Origin: Rhizomys pruinosus | Lineage: Eukaryota; Chordata; Mammalia; Rodentia; Spalacidae | Assembly (NCBI GenBank): GCA_009823505.1 | Contig: VZQC01009570.1 | Span: 160,227-224,226, forward strand | Reading direction: 5' to 3' | Length of the DNA: 64,000 bases | Shown here: positions 23,667 to 35,275 of the stretch, in pieces | How the letters are laid out: each line of letters starts with the position of its first letter | Position numbering within the stretch: position 1 is the first letter of the stretch | Made by a program: the position numbers and the translations under genes | The notes under the pieces: model-generated | Database searches by the model: none | Seen by the model: the letters and a program-made list of their open reading frames with translations, nothing else | What the model was told of the DNA's origin: nothing

Positions 23667-23788
23667 CTCAGGAGGCAGAGGCAGGAGGATCTTTGTGAGT
23701 TCAAGGCCAGCCTGGTCTACAGAGTGAGTTCCAGGACAGCTGGGGCTACAGGGAGACCCTGTCTCGAAAAGACCAAAAAAAAAAAACC
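23667..23788 (+). mobile_element. 5'-truncated B1 SINE with target-site duplication
   Basis: The copy starts at 'ctcaggaggcagagg', so roughly the first 35 bp of B1 are missing. It is flanked by GGAGAAAATTCA (23655-23666 and 23789-23800). The truncation therefore happened during insertion. Confidence 0.93.
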
Positions 23789-23800
23789 GGAGAAAATTCA

Positions 23801-24440
23801 ACCAAACTCCTATTTTCATATGCCCTGAAGGAAAAGGTCCTCACTTATTTGTCTGTTGGATGCCTGTAGAGAAACCTACCCCTAGGGGAGGCTGAATCTC
23901 CCCTACTACCAAATTAATGGATACTCACAGAGATGTCACTTTTGCTTCTTCCAAGAACTAAAGTTGTGATTTGACAAAATGTGTTCTGTCTGGTTAGACC
24001 TTTCTTCTAAATAATAGAAATGACTGGGGTCTTTGGGGGGATATAATCCTCCCAATTCTGCATTTCTGGGTAATTCTTCTCAGTCTACTTGTAGAAGAAA
24101 ATAAGCAGAGAAGACCTCACACCTCCTCATTTTCTCTTTTGCTATCACTCCTTCTTCAAGCCTGTGAGAGTGAAAGGGTTATAATCTGGAGTGATTCAGT
24201 GAAGGCTTCTCACTCCCAGAACTTCAGGTGGAATGGAAAATTACAGAGGACAAAGTACTGGTTAGGAACTGTGGCTATGTGAGGCAAAAGGAGGGCCAGA
24301 AAATGGCTACAACATTCTCAGGGAGTTGGCATCCTGAGGAGAGAACACGCCTTATTACAATTTGAAACACAAAGAAACAAGTAGATGAGCATTATTCTGC
24401 TGAGAGGAGATTGACGAACACCTAGAAGACAAGATAACAT
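23801..24440. other. single-copy DNA, nothing recognised
   Basis: No repeat or exon was recognised. Confidence 0.5.
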
Positions 24441-24451
24441 TAGTATTAAGT

Positions 24452-24631
24452 TGTTTTTTTTTTGTTGTTTTTTTTTGGGTTTTTTTTGGTCTTTTCGAGA
24501 CAGGGTCTCCCTGTAGTCCCAGCTGTCCTGGAACTCACTCTGTAGACCAGGCTGGCCTTGAACTCACAAAGATCCACCAACAAATGACACACAAGTACTA
24601 GGATTAAAGGCGTGCACCACCACACCTGGCC
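24452..24631 (-). mobile_element. B1 SINE with altered middle
   Basis: A minus-strand B1 with a T-rich tail at its left end and an AGTATTAAGTT / AGCATTAAGTT pair on the flanks. Around 24580 the normal 'cctgcctctgcctccc' is replaced by 'ccaacaaatgacacaca'. Confidence 0.92.
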
Positions 24632-24732
24632 AGCATTAAGTTTTAAAGCTTGATACGTTTGGAGGCACATCTGTGTTCATGCAACAAACAAAAATCTTCC
24701 TTTAACAATAATAAACCAGATTGCAAAGAATA

Positions 24733-24950
24733 TTATTTTATATTTGTTTTATGTATATGAGCATATTACCTATATGTATGTAAGTGTACCCATGTCTTAT
24801 CGTGCCTGCAGAGGTCAGAAGAGAACACCGAATTCCCCTAAAGCTGAAGTTATGGGTGGTTGTTAGCAACCATGTGGGTTCTAGGAATCGAATCCAGGTC
24901 TGCTGCAAAAGCAGCGAGTGCTCTTAACCGCTAAGCCATCTCTCCAGACC
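24733..24950 (-). mobile_element. B2/B3-type SINE
   Basis: A minus-strand copy, moderately diverged. Its head end ('gccatctctccagacc') directly abuts the truncated 5' end of the L1. Confidence 0.88.
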
Positions 24951-25854
24951 TTGCCACTCACAATAGCCTCAAAAAATTAAAATACCTAGGAAGAGCCTAA
25001 CCCTTTGGTCTCTACAACAAAAAGTTTAAGACCCTGAAGAAGGAGACTGAAGAAGACATCAGAAGATGGAAAGACCTCCCATGCTCATGGATTGGAAAAA
25101 AATATAGTAAAAATGTCCATTCTTCCCAAATTAATATACAGATTCAATGCAATCCCAATTAAAATCCCCATGAGTTTCTTCACAGACTTGGAAAAAAACA
25201 GTCCTTAAATTCATATGGAAAAACAAAAGACCCCAAATACCCAAAGCAATCCTGAGCAAAAACAGCAATACAGGGGATTCACTATAACAGATGTCAATCT
25301 ATATTATAGGGCTATAGTCACAGAAACAGACTGGTATTGGGACAAAAACAGACCTGTTGACCAATGGAACAAAATTGAAGATCCAAACTTGAGCACATAC
25401 AATTTCAGCCACCTCATATTTGACAAAGAGGCCAAGAAGACTCAATGGAGGAAAGACAGTATCTTCAGCAAATGGTGTTGGCAAAACCAGATCACCACTT
25501 GTAAAAGAATAAAACTAAACCCCTACCTCTCACCCTGTACAAAAATCAACTCCAAATGGATCAAAGACCTCAATGTGAAAACTGAAATTCTGAAAGTGAG
25601 AGAAGAAAACTTTGGCAGCAACCTACAAGACATAGGCTTAGGAGAAGACTGTCTAAATCAAAGGGGAGCCACACAGGAAATAAGGTCAACAGTTGACAAG
25701 TAGGACCTCATCAAACTCAAAAGCTTCTGTACAGAGAAAGAAATAATCAAAGGAGTGAAGAGAAAACCCACATACTGGAACGAAATCTTCACCAGTGATA
25801 CATCTTACAGAGCATTAACATATAAACTATTCAAAAATGAAGAAGAAAACAACT

Positions 25855-26037
25855 CGCCGAGCATGGTGGTGCACATCTTTAATCCTAGCACTCGCAAGGC
25901 AGAGGCAGGCAGATCTTTGTGAGTTCAAGGCCAGCCTGGTCTACAGAGTGAGTTCCAGGACAGCCGGGGCTACAGGACGACCCTGTCTTGAAAAGACCAA
26001 AAAGAAAAAAAAAGAAAAAAAAAGAAAAAGAAAAGAA
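25855..26037 (+). mobile_element. B1 SINE nested in L1
   Basis: A full B1 with a long A/G tail. L1 sequence continues on both sides; an 'agaaaacaa' repeat on the flanks is a likely target-site duplication. Confidence 0.93.
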
Positions 26038-26081
26038 AACAAATGACTGACTCAAAAGATGGGGTAAAGAGGTGAACAGAG

Positions 26082-26316
26082 GGCTGGAGAGATAGCCGGG
26101 TGGTTAAGAGCACTGACTGCTCTTGCAGAGGACCCAGGTTCGATCCCCAGCACCCACATGGTGGCGAAAAACCGTCTGTAACTCCAATTCCCGGAGAACT
26201 CCAGTTCCAGGGGAATCCGAAACCCTCTTCTGACCACCGTGGCATTGCACACATGGGTGCACAGACCTGCGTGCAGACAGTACATTCATACACATACAGA
26301 AATAAATAAAATTTAA
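26082..26316 (+). mobile_element. B2 SINE nested in L1, internal-duplication subfamily
   Basis: A full B2 flanked by the 16-bp duplication AAAGAGGTGAACAGAG (26066-26081 and 26317-26332). It carries the tandem 'actccaattcccggag/aactccagttccagggg' block (26180-26213) and the tail 'acatacagaaataaataaaat'. Confidence 0.97.
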
Positions 26317-27070
26317 AAAGAGGTGAACAGAGACTTCACAAATGAAGATGTAAAAGATGGCTGAGAAACATCTTAAAAAGTGTTAAACATCACTAATAAC
26401 TATGGAAATGCAAATTAAAACCACTTTAAGATTTCATCTTACTCTGGTAAGACTGGCTAGGATCAAGAAAACAAAAGATAGCAAATGCTGGAGAGGTTGT
26501 GGGGAAAAGGGAACACTCTTCCACTGCTATCCCTATTTCAGAAATACATGCACATCTATGTTTATTGCAGCTCTTTTCACAATAGCGAAGAGCTGGAACC
26601 AATGCAAATGCCCAACTGAAGAGTGGATGACAAAAATGTGGTACATCTACACAATGGAGCTCTGTGCAGTGGTAAAGAAAGATGACATCATGAACTTTGC
26701 AGGTAAATGGATGGAACTAGAAGCCATTATGCTAAGTGAAGTAACACAGTATTTTTGGGGGGACAAGGAATGGTATCCCTCATTTATGAATGCTAGAACA
26801 AAATCCCTAGCAGTAAGGCAAACTGAGCAACCTTAATGTTATATTTCATTTTATCTGAAAACAACTGTGCTGTTATGCTATGAATCCCTTAACAGACTCT
26901 AAAATTAACCTACCACTTATTTTCAGACTGTAATTTTGAGGTATGGTAGGGGGTATGTATGTGCATTTTAGAGTAATATAAAATGAAAGGGAAAAATGTG
27001 AATTCCTAAACACATTCTGGAATTAACATACAGTTTATTTTCAGACATCATAATTTTGGTATATGTGTGA

Positions 27071-27071
27071 C

Positions 27072-27117
<46 letters not shown>
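27071..27117. repeat. (TA)n(CA)n microsatellite in L1 3' region
   Basis: A short TA run followed by about 18 CA units. Confidence 0.97.
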
Positions 27118-27119
<2 letters not shown>

Positions 27120-27419
27120 TTTGGAGCAATACAAGTTGGAGGGAACAGCAACAAAAGGACTGGGTCAAAAAACTGACTGAAACAGTAAACTTCTGCCCAA
27201 AACAATAAACCTCTAGATAGAAGAACTTTGAAAAGAGTGAGAAAAAGATGCAAGACATGTATGGCAAAATGGAGTGGGAGACATGGAAAGGGGAATGAGT
27301 CTAAGTTGGACTGAGAAATGTTGTATGAAATGCAAAAAACTTCAATAAAAATATTTTTAAAAAGGAAAAGTATACTATACATCCTTTTTTGGCATCACCA
27401 GTAAGTTCAATACCATACA

Positions 27420-27600
27420 AATTGTTTCACAATGATTATGATGTGCTAAGTATTATAACAACCATACATTGACCCCAAACATTGTCAGTCCTCTTTTTCA
27501 CTTGGGGAAACCAAAGGCCAAGAGCAGCCAGCTACACAATGGCAGAGGCTGGATTTGAAGCCATACAATCTGACTAAAAAATTCAAGCTACATAACTTGA
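27420..27600 (+). repeat. MIR fragment
   Basis: The series 'atgtgctaagtattataac', 'cacttggggaaaccaaaggcc', 'cagccagctacacaatggcagaggctggatttgaagcc' follows MIR in order. Confidence 0.75.
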
Positions 27601-27688
27601 GCATTCTAATCACAAGGGAAGAAGGAGTACTGTAACTGGGGAGGGAGTAGGAAAGGCGTGTGGGTAGGTGATCGAAGAGATAATTAAA

Positions 27689-27825
27689 AGCTGGACATGG
27701 TGGCACATGCCTTTAATCCCAGTACTCCAGAAGCAGAGGCAGGCGGATCTCTGTGAGTTCAAGGGCAGCCTGGTTTACAAAGTGAGTTCCAGGACAGCTG
27801 GGACTGTGGGGAGACTGTCTCAAAA

Positions 27826-27862
<37 letters not shown>
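27689..27862 (+). mobile_element. B1 SINE ending in (GA)n
   Basis: A full B1 with a small number of changes, its tail replaced by about 17 GA units (27829-27862). Confidence 0.93.
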
Positions 27863-27865
<3 letters not shown>

Positions 27866-27904
27866 GGAAAATGCGTTAATTCAAAGTCCTACTGAAAAAT
27901 TCAC

Positions 27905-29295
27905 GTAAAATAGCTAAATGTATACGTGAAGGCTATATAACAAGAAAAAAAGTCCCAGAAAGGAGAAATATCCCTTCGAATTGTTAGTAAGGGTAGCCCA
28001 AGAGGTTCCCCCAATAACACAGGCTATTTGCCATGGCCATTAATAGCCTCCTAGAACATGATGGTAAGAATCAATTGATGAAGACTGGCAAACTTCATAC
28101 ACAGAAGTTGGAGCAATGGAGCTGGAACTGTCCTCTCTGAAGACTAGATCTTATGGTATCAGAGGATACTATGGAAGTTGCAAAGGGACAAAAACAATAT
28201 ATGGTCCTACCTAGCTTTAAAGCCTAGTAAAAATGACTAGCCCAGCAAACTATCCCTATTGGTGCAGTAATGGCACTTGTGTCTCAGGAATAATCAACAT
28301 CTGTCTAATTGGAATTAAGGCCTGCTCAATGGGAAAAAAACGATGTGTGGTACTATAAACATAGCCAAATACACAAACATGGCTGGAGAAGTCACAGATC
28401 CTAGAGAAACACCTACTTTTGCCACATCCCCAGACCAATGGAAGTGCTGTATTCTTAATACGCATCCTCGTAGTTACAGACAAATGTAACTTTCACTCTT
28501 TGTGCAACAGATGGAAGATAATAGAAAGTTCCATAACTAGTAAAGCATAGAGAATAAGTGCCTGTGAGACACTTACCCCTAAGCAACATATCTCCAATGC
28601 AGGCTTTACATACATTGAATGCATTTCTCAACTGTCACCAGAAAAGTTTCCTTATGCAACAGATAGTGATTAATAAAGAAACCCACAACTGGCCAACGTG
28701 CAGAGACCAAGAGGCACCAGACTGCTTACATCTGAGTAGGACACCTATTTCAAACTTCTGTATCCAAAGGCTCAGGGATCATTGTGGATGAGAAGGTGGA
28801 AAGATTATGAGAGCCAGAGGTAGAGGAATACAAGGAAAAAGAGTTTTCCAGAAAGATGATCAGTTAGAAACAGGAACTCACAGCAGTGGTTACGGCAGCA
28901 TGTAAAAGTCCCATGCAAAGTCAAACCAGAAAAAAAAAAATCCCAGGACAGTGGATACCTGTTAAACTCACATCAATTAACTGTACATTAATCTAATGTA
29001 GACCCATGTCCCACTCCCAAACCTCCAACTGCACCAGATTCACCGTTTCAGTCAGTTCTTCTATGCAGTCTTTTCTGTTGTTGGAAGAGGGGGCATGGTA
29101 GAATGTAAGGGCTGTGATTGGGGTGAATTATGAAACTACAGCAATATAGACTGGACTCTTATTTGATCAACATGATTGTACATACAAGCCCCTCCAGCTG
29201 GACAATGGGGGTCTTGGGCTGTATAAGTTTGGGCATAGCTGCTTGCAAATTGGTTTTATAGGAAGGATGCTTGTATACATTATTTATTATTAAAA

Positions 29296-29334
<39 letters not shown>

Positions 29335-29715
29335 ATCCCAGGACAGACAAGCGACAGTGGGTAAGAAATCACAACCCAACCCAAGGAACTTTTGGCACCT
29401 GATGACTGAAGGGAGGGGGAGACACAGTCTCTCAAAGGAATCATGCTCTTGGTAGGTTGACTAGGCTCCAGTGGATAGATCCACTCTAAAGGACTTTTGG
29501 GGACACAAATTAGACTCTATAGGCAGACATATGTATATATTCATACATATGTCTATACATACACACACACACTCACACACACACACATATATATACATAT
29601 ATATATATATATACATATATATATATGTATATTAAATGAGGCAGGAAGGAGTAAGGGGATGCAGATAGGGGATCTAAATTGTAATGTATGAAAAATCACA
29701 AAAATTCAATGCAAT
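27905..29715 (+). mobile_element. L1 3' region (Lx-like), interrupted
   Basis: Blocks such as 'ccacaactggccaacgtgcagagac', 'gagtaggacacctatttcaaacttc', 'aaggctcagggatcattg', 'gagccagaggtag' and 'ggctccagtggatag' follow rodent L1 3' UTR order, and the end is A-rich. An unrelated insert (28952-29332) interrupts it and is flanked by a target-site duplication. A CA/TA tract lies at about 29560-29634. The left limit is uncertain. Confidence 0.65.
28952..29332 (+). mobile_element. 381-bp retroposed insert in L1, with an inverted 5' part
   Basis: AAATCCCAGGACAG occurs at 28938-28951 and 29333-29346, and L1 sequence resumes after it. The left part (to about 29080) is an L1 3'-end block in minus orientation. 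The right part is the 3' end of the unnamed retroposon family in plus orientation, ending in (AAAT)n at 29292-29332. Confidence 0.85.
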
Positions 29716-29876
29716 TTTTTTTAAAGAATCACACTGGAGCTTGTTCAAAGTACAGATCCTGAGCCCCAGCCTGGACCAAGAATCAGAATCTTTGCGCAGG
29801 AGCATCCAAAGCTCTGTACTGTAAACAAGGACCCCAGATACAACTAAAGCCAAGTAATGTTGGAAACTCACTGTAG
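29716..29876. repeat. hAT-Charlie (MER20-like) fragment
   Basis: The series 'gaatcacactggagcttgttcaaagtacagatcctgagccccagcctgga' and 'gaatcagaatctttg' matches the nonautonomous Charlie elements of the MER20 type. The exact family name is uncertain. Confidence 0.55.
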
Positions 29877-29889
29877 TATAGCATTTCTT

Positions 29890-30532
29890 TTTTTTACATT
29901 TTTATGTATGATTTTTTTAAATTTTATTTATTTATTTTTTATTACTTTATTTTTTTTTCATTTTTAGCAATAAGTAATAATTTATGAATACAAGCATCCT
30001 TCGTGTAAAACCAATTTGCAAGCAGTTGTGCCCAAACCCACACAGCCCAAGGGTCCCACCATCCAGCTGGGGGGCTTGTATGTTCAATCAAGTTGATCAA
30101 ATGAGTGTCCAGACTATAGTGCTGGAGTTTCACCATTCACCCCAATCACAGCCCTTACATTCTACCATGCCCCCTCTTCCTCAGATTGTTCCCTAGGCTT
30201 AGAAAAGGGGCACGGGTGGATGAGAAGCAAAACAGTCTACTTTCTCTGGAGCTGTTGTCTTGGACTCTGGTCAATTCTGGCTGTTTCCTTCCTTTGTCCA
30301 GGAATAACCTTTCAATCCTACTAATGAAGCACAAGCAATTAGGTATATAGGTATTTAAACAATACTAATTGTTATGGTAGGTTACTTTGGTATAGACACA
30401 GATGTTTGGATGTGTGTTAATCCATGAATTACGTTTTTTTCTGTAAAATATCACAGGGTCTTACTGGGGCTTATAACATCTCCTAACCACTAGAGGATGT
30501 AAGCTTGTGGCATCAGCCGTGGGTTATTCTTC
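29890..30532 (-). mobile_element. retroposon of an unnamed family, 643 bp
   Basis: A minus-strand copy. A T-rich tail at the left (29890-29960), the flanking CATTTCTT (29882-29889 and 30533-30540) and a homology break at the right duplication show a retroposed, probably 5'-truncated element. Its body is the reverse complement of 34113-34712. I do not recognise the family; it may be a rodent L1 3' UTR module. Confidence 0.8.
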
Positions 30533-30540
30533 CATTTCTT

Positions 30541-31194
30541 CGCACGAGGAAATTGAAATATTAGCACAAAGCCTGAGAACAAAGAACCACTGTCAATCAT
30601 GTTAGTATATGTCTTTCATCATTAATTTGCTAAGTATTTTTAGATATTGCCCTGATATAGTTAATGGCATATCTAAGAAATGTAATCCCATAAGGTTAGC
30701 TCTCGGAGATTTAAGGAGAAAAAACGGAATGATAAATGGACAGCAGACTCTATAGAAGGAAAAGCAGATCAAACTGCATAGGACACCACTCTGGAGTACA
30801 GTGTCAGTAACTGGACTCTTATTGCCTTGACAATATAATCTTGGACCTGCCATCAAGTAGAGCATTAGACCTTGCCCCCAGCAAATCATTTAACTTTTAA
30901 GCTTTTCTAAGGTTCATTCTCCTCTTTAAAAAGTACATGGATAGGATACATAGCCTGACACACAGGGGGGAAATTCACACTTGGCTTAACAAAGCCTTTG
31001 CTTTGAATCACAGTGTTGTAGTCTTTTCCCTTCACCTGGTGAATTCATCGTAGTTCTCCCGGAAAAAGATATCCATCTTTTTGTCAGGAAGTCTTATCTA
31101 ATGATTCTTGGCCTCCATGTCTCCACTAGGTTTTAATGACTAGGACTTCACAAGGAGTGGGATCTTCAATGCGAAAAAGATGAAAAGGAAGCTG
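30541..31194. other. single-copy DNA, nothing recognised
   Basis: A minus-strand frame of 95 codons (30602-30889) shows no domain. Confidence 0.5.
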
Positions 31195-31532
31195 GGAGTG
31201 TAGCTTAGTCCATAAAGTGCTTGCACACGTGAATTGCTGAATCTGATTCGCACCCAGTAACTACATACAAAAATTAGGCCCAATGGAATGTTCTTACAAA
31301 GCTATTACTGGGGCTGTAGAGATGGGCAGATCCCTATGGCTTGCGGGCAAACAGCATAAACTAATTGGCAAGCCTTACCTCCCAGTGAGAGACTTTCTCA
31401 CAAACAAAAACTCAAGGGGCACGGTTTCTAAGGAAAGCCACTTGAGGTTGACCTCTGACCTCCATACGCATGCCCACACACACCTACAGGGAGATCTGAA
31501 CACACAAAATGCACCCACTTGTGCATGAGCAT

Positions 31533-31575
<43 letters not shown>
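31195..31575 (+). mobile_element. unclassified rodent SINE-like repeat with CA tail
   Basis: A tRNA-like head ('gctgggagtgtagcttagtcc') is followed by 'cagtgagagactttctcacaaac', 'ttgaggttgacctctgacctcc' and a CA tract (31538-31571). These blocks are familiar from rodent genomes but I cannot name the family surely. Confidence 0.6.
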
Positions 31576-32817
31576 CTATCTCAACCACTTAAACTTGAAT
31601 TCTGATTTGGGGACATCAATAATTTAACAGGTAATGAACATCTGAATTCTATAAGCAACTTCCTAATCTGGGATCCTCATGAACTCTTAGGGGAAAAGAA
31701 AGATAACAGATAAGGAGAATGAGCATTGAGGAAATTCCATTACCAAATAACTAAGCTATGCCAACTAAGGACTTCTTCCATGGAAGGACACTATTGTGCA
31801 GAGGCTTAGCCCTTCACTGTCCTTCACACAGCCTCATCTGTCTCATCAACAGGTTTGCCCACTGTGCTGCTTCTGATTTCTTGTGAATCATTTTTTGCTA
31901 GAACACTGTTAGTTTTCTTTAGAAGAAATGTCTGCACACACAGATTCAAGCCCGAGCTTCTCCCACTGCTCTGTGATACTTTACTTTTCATCAAAATTCC
32001 AGGCATAAGCAACATTCAAATTTGCTTCTTTTATATGATGTGATTAAAAGTTCTGAATAGTGTCTGTATGAATCATCATCCTTTGTGAAAGCTTTGCTGT
32101 AATAACATTTCCCCCCTTGAATAATGTGCTGATATATTGATTAAATCAGTTCCAAAGGTTGAATCAGTGAAGAAAAATTGGCAGGCAGGAAAGTATTACC
32201 AGACACTAATTCTCCTTCCTCAGGGTGAGCTCTATAAATGTGTAGCAATAGAACATCTTTGCAATCTTCAGAGAAGTCTATGGTGCTGAAATGAAACCCA
32301 TCAGACAAAGAATACCTTTTTCCCAACCACAAATTACCCTCTGCTTTATGAGCAACAGGTAAACAGGCAACTTTTGAAAGCAGGAAGACAATAACATTTT
32401 CCATTCAGCCAAGGTTTTTATTTCACAAGTGCCTGCAGCATTGGTACTTTAAAAGAACAGTTAATTTGTCCTCATTCTTTTAAAAGCTGGGGGTGTTCAA
32501 TGCACGGGCTTCAGGGTGGGAGAAGTCAGTACATATCACTGAAATAGACCAGGTTCCTCCCCGTGACTGGATAGTTGCTCAGGGGAAAATGCCTCTTCAT
32601 CAATTGTACCTCAGTCTCCACCTCAGCATTTCCATCCTCTAACTTCGTTTGCCAGACACTTAGAGCTATTGAATGTCCTGTCTCATTTCAAACTACAAAA
32701 GTCGTTCTTCAGAGATTTCCAAGAGACAAATATCACCAAGTCTAACAAAGCTCTGGATGTGGGAGACAATTCCCAGCCAGCAATAGGTATGGCCTCAAAA
32801 TTAGACCAAGGCAAAAT
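31576..32817. other. single-copy DNA, nothing recognised
   Basis: Short open frames only; no repeat recognised. Confidence 0.5.
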
Positions 32818-32833
32818 GCATTTCAGGTATCTT

Positions 32834-32994
32834 TTTTTTTTTTTTTTTTTTTGTCTTTTCGAGACAGGGTCTCCCTGCAGACCCAGCTGTCCTGTAACTC
32901 ACTCTGTAGACCAGGCTGGCCTTGAACTCATAAAGATCCACCTCCCTCTGCTTCCCGAGTGCTGGGATTAAGGGCGTGCGCCACCACGCCCGGA
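32834..32994 (-). mobile_element. B1 SINE with perfect 16-bp target-site duplication
   Basis: A minus-strand B1 with a pure T tail, flanked by GCATTTCAGGTATCTT (32818-32833 and 32995-33010). It keeps CpG sites ('ccacgcccgg'), so it is a young copy. Confidence 0.97.
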
Positions 32995-33010
32995 GCATTT
33001 CAGGTATCTT

Positions 33011-33802
33011 GAATGGCGTGGTGCAAGGAAATGTCATGGCCAACAGTTTGAATAGACAACACTTGTAATGGTTTGGTACATATAATCTTTCTAAGTTTTG
33101 GTGTCCTGGGACTTGGAGAAGTAATATTATCTTTTGCAACCATACATGCCAAGACGATTCTAAAACAAGAGGAAAAACTCCCTTGCACTGTTCTTTTATG
33201 ACTGGGAAGACTTGCTTGTGTTATATTCATTTGTTCATCACCAAGAAGGCTGACATTATCATTAGAATCGGCATATTAATTTGAGGCTGTAGCAGGGCTG
33301 TTTCACATTCACTTAGCATTTTCCTTTATTCATATGGATCCATTGGAAGATGGGAAATGGCATCACAAAACCAATGACAACTATTCCATGAGCTGTTATA
33401 TACCAGATATTCTACAACGAATTATCCCAAATACTATCTCCTTTCTTATTACAAAAACTCCATTACCCTCGCCTAGATGAGAAGATCAAAGACATTATAT
33501 AACTCTCCAGGATCACCACAAATATGAGTAGCAAAACCAAGGTCACACTTTCTTGCTATATTTCAAACTCTGAAGAAAAAAAAAAAACTATATTCATCCC
33601 CATACCATGCCTTAACTTAAGTTCGGACTCATACTAGTTAACTGATAAGTATTTTTATTATTGATATGAGCATCATTACCTCTGTTCAGTCTTAACTGCA
33701 AAGATAATTTATCACTTTATATTAAAAAATTGCCGAACCACTATCAATGATTGGCCAAACATTTCTATGTGACTATATTGAGATTGGTCTTATCATGGCT
33801 TC
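33011..33802. other. single-copy DNA, nothing recognised
   Basis: No repeat or exon recognised. Confidence 0.5.
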
Positions 33803-33805
33803 AGG

Positions 33806-34022
33806 GGCCTGGAGAGGTAGATCAGTGGTTAAGACAGCTTCTTGTACTTCCAGACATACAAGAGTTCTGTTCCTATCATCCATGTCTGCCCGCTCACCAA
33901 AGCCTGTAACACCAATTATAGGGAATCCAACCGCCTCTTGTGGCCCCCAGGGGCACCTTCATGCACATGTGTACCCACAAACATGTGGATATATCCATAC
34001 ATCATAAAGAAATAATAAAATA
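33806..34022 (+). mobile_element. B2/B3-type SINE, diverged
   Basis: The head 'cctggagaggtagatcagtggttaag' and tail 'catacatcataaagaaataataaa' frame a body altered over much of its length. Confidence 0.75.
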
Positions 34023-34712
34023 ACTACACCCTGCCTGCCTGGAAATACTGTGCAGCAGAGGCAGCCATATGCCTGTATATCCCAAACCTAATTGGCTATT
34101 GGCTCTCTCCTTGGAGGAATAACCCATGGCTGATGCCACAAGCTTACATCCTCTACAGGTTAGGAGATGCTATAAGCCACAGTAAGACCCTGTCATATTT
34201 AACAGGAAAAAATGTAATTCATGGATTAACATATCATCCAAACATATGTGTCTATACCAAAGTAACCAACCATAACTATTAGTGCTCTTTAAATACCTAT
34301 ATATCTAATTGCTTGTGCTTCATTAGTAGGATTGAAAGGTTAGTCCTGGACAAACTGTCAGCCCATGAAAGGAAACAGCCAGAATTGACCAGAGTCCAAG
34401 ACAACAGCTCCAGAGAGAGTGGACTGTTTTGCTTCTCATCCACCTGTGCCCCTTTCCTAAGCCTAGGGAACAATCTGCAGAAGAGGGGGCATGGTAGAAT
34501 GTAAGGGCTGTGATTGGGGTGAATGGTGAAACTACAGCAATGTAGTCTGGACACTCATTTGATCAACTTGATTGAACATACAACCCTCACCCCCTGCTGG
34601 ATGGTGGGGCTGTGGGGGTTTGGGCACAACAGCCTGCAAATTGGTTTCATATGAAGGATGCTTGTACTCATGGATCATCACCTATAGCTAAAAAATGAAA
34701 AAAAAAAGTACT
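34023..34712 (+). mobile_element. second long copy of the unnamed retroposon family
   Basis: Bases 34113-34712 match the reverse complement of 29890-30532 closely (for example 'gtaagggctgtgattggggt' is shared). It ends in an A-rich stretch at about 34690-34712. Bases 34023-34112 may be more of the same element or host DNA. Confidence 0.75.
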
Positions 34713-34715
34713 GAG

Positions 34716-34865
34716 AGAAAGATGCAGGACAGTTATGGCAAAATGCATGATCTGGGATGGGGTGGGGGTAGGGGGGAAGGGAAAGGGAAATATGCCTGAT
34801 CTGAATTGGAAAATGATGTATGAAATGCACAAAGCACCAATAAAAAAAAAAGAATAAAATAATTT
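34716..34865 (+). mobile_element. L1 3' end with G-rich tract
   Basis: The blocks 'agatgcaggacagttatggcaaaatgcatga', a run of G (gggtgggggtaggggggaaggg), 'aatgatgtatgaaatgcac' and an A tail match the ends at 27.2 kb and 39.5 kb. Confidence 0.8.
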
Positions 34866-35019
34866 TTATAAACTGGCTCGTCTTTTAGTGGAGGTGTTGA
34901 TTCTGACTTTACTCCAAGGCAAAGGGAAAGATTAAGTAAGTCATTCCATTCTTTGGGTCTTGAATTGAGCAATTTCATTTACTTTATTTAAGAAGTCTTC
35001 ATAGAGTACTAATAGATGT

Positions 35020-35190
35020 TTATATTAATAGAGCTTTCTGGAAAACAATTTGGCTAGTATAATAAAGCCAGAAAATGTGTATATCATCTAAAATTGTGCC
35101 CAAACTCACTTTATTATGATAGCAAACAAGAAAGAAAACACGTGACCAATAATAAAGAATAACTTTTAAGAAAAGCTTAATTGCAAACAT
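35020..35190 (+). repeat. possible ancient L1M fragment
   Basis: The stretch 'tctggaaaacaatttggctag' with 'gatagcaaacaagaaagaaaac' resembles the ORF2/3' boundary of old L1M families. It is weak and by eye only. Confidence 0.35.
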
Positions 35191-35198
35191 TGTCTTCA

Positions 35199-35275
35199 GC
35201 CTGGGGACGTGGCTCAGGTAGAGGGCAGGCTCAGTATACCTAAGACCCTGGATTCAATCTCCAGCACACCCTGAA
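35199..35275 (+). mobile_element. ID-type SINE
   Basis: The head 'cagcctggggacgtggctcagg' and 'tggattcaatctccagcaca' match the ID family. Confidence 0.75.

Larger units (their letters stand above)
24951..27360 (+). mobile_element. 5'-truncated L1: ORF2 C-terminal part and 3' region
   Basis: Reading frames in pieces give the C-terminal part of L1 ORF2. The frame at 25215-25703 has 'YYRAIVTETDWYWDKNR', 'IFDKEAKKTQWRKDSIFSKW' and 'TKINSKWIKDLNV'; the one at 26402-26836 has '[20 protein letters not shown]' and '[14 protein letters not shown]'. There is no endonuclease or reverse transcriptase core, so the copy is dead on arrival. Stop codons, frame changes and two nested SINEs break it. The 3' part ends in 'atgttgtatgaaatgcaaa' and A-rich sequence near 27,360, and carries its own CA tract. 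Confidence 0.92.

Noticed and set aside
25215..25703. 162-codon frame as a possible gene
   Set aside because: It is a fragment of L1 ORF2 in a 5'-truncated, frame-broken and SINE-interrupted element.
26402..26836. 144-codon frame as a possible gene
   Set aside because: It is the L1 ORF2 end running into L1 3' sequence, not a host gene.
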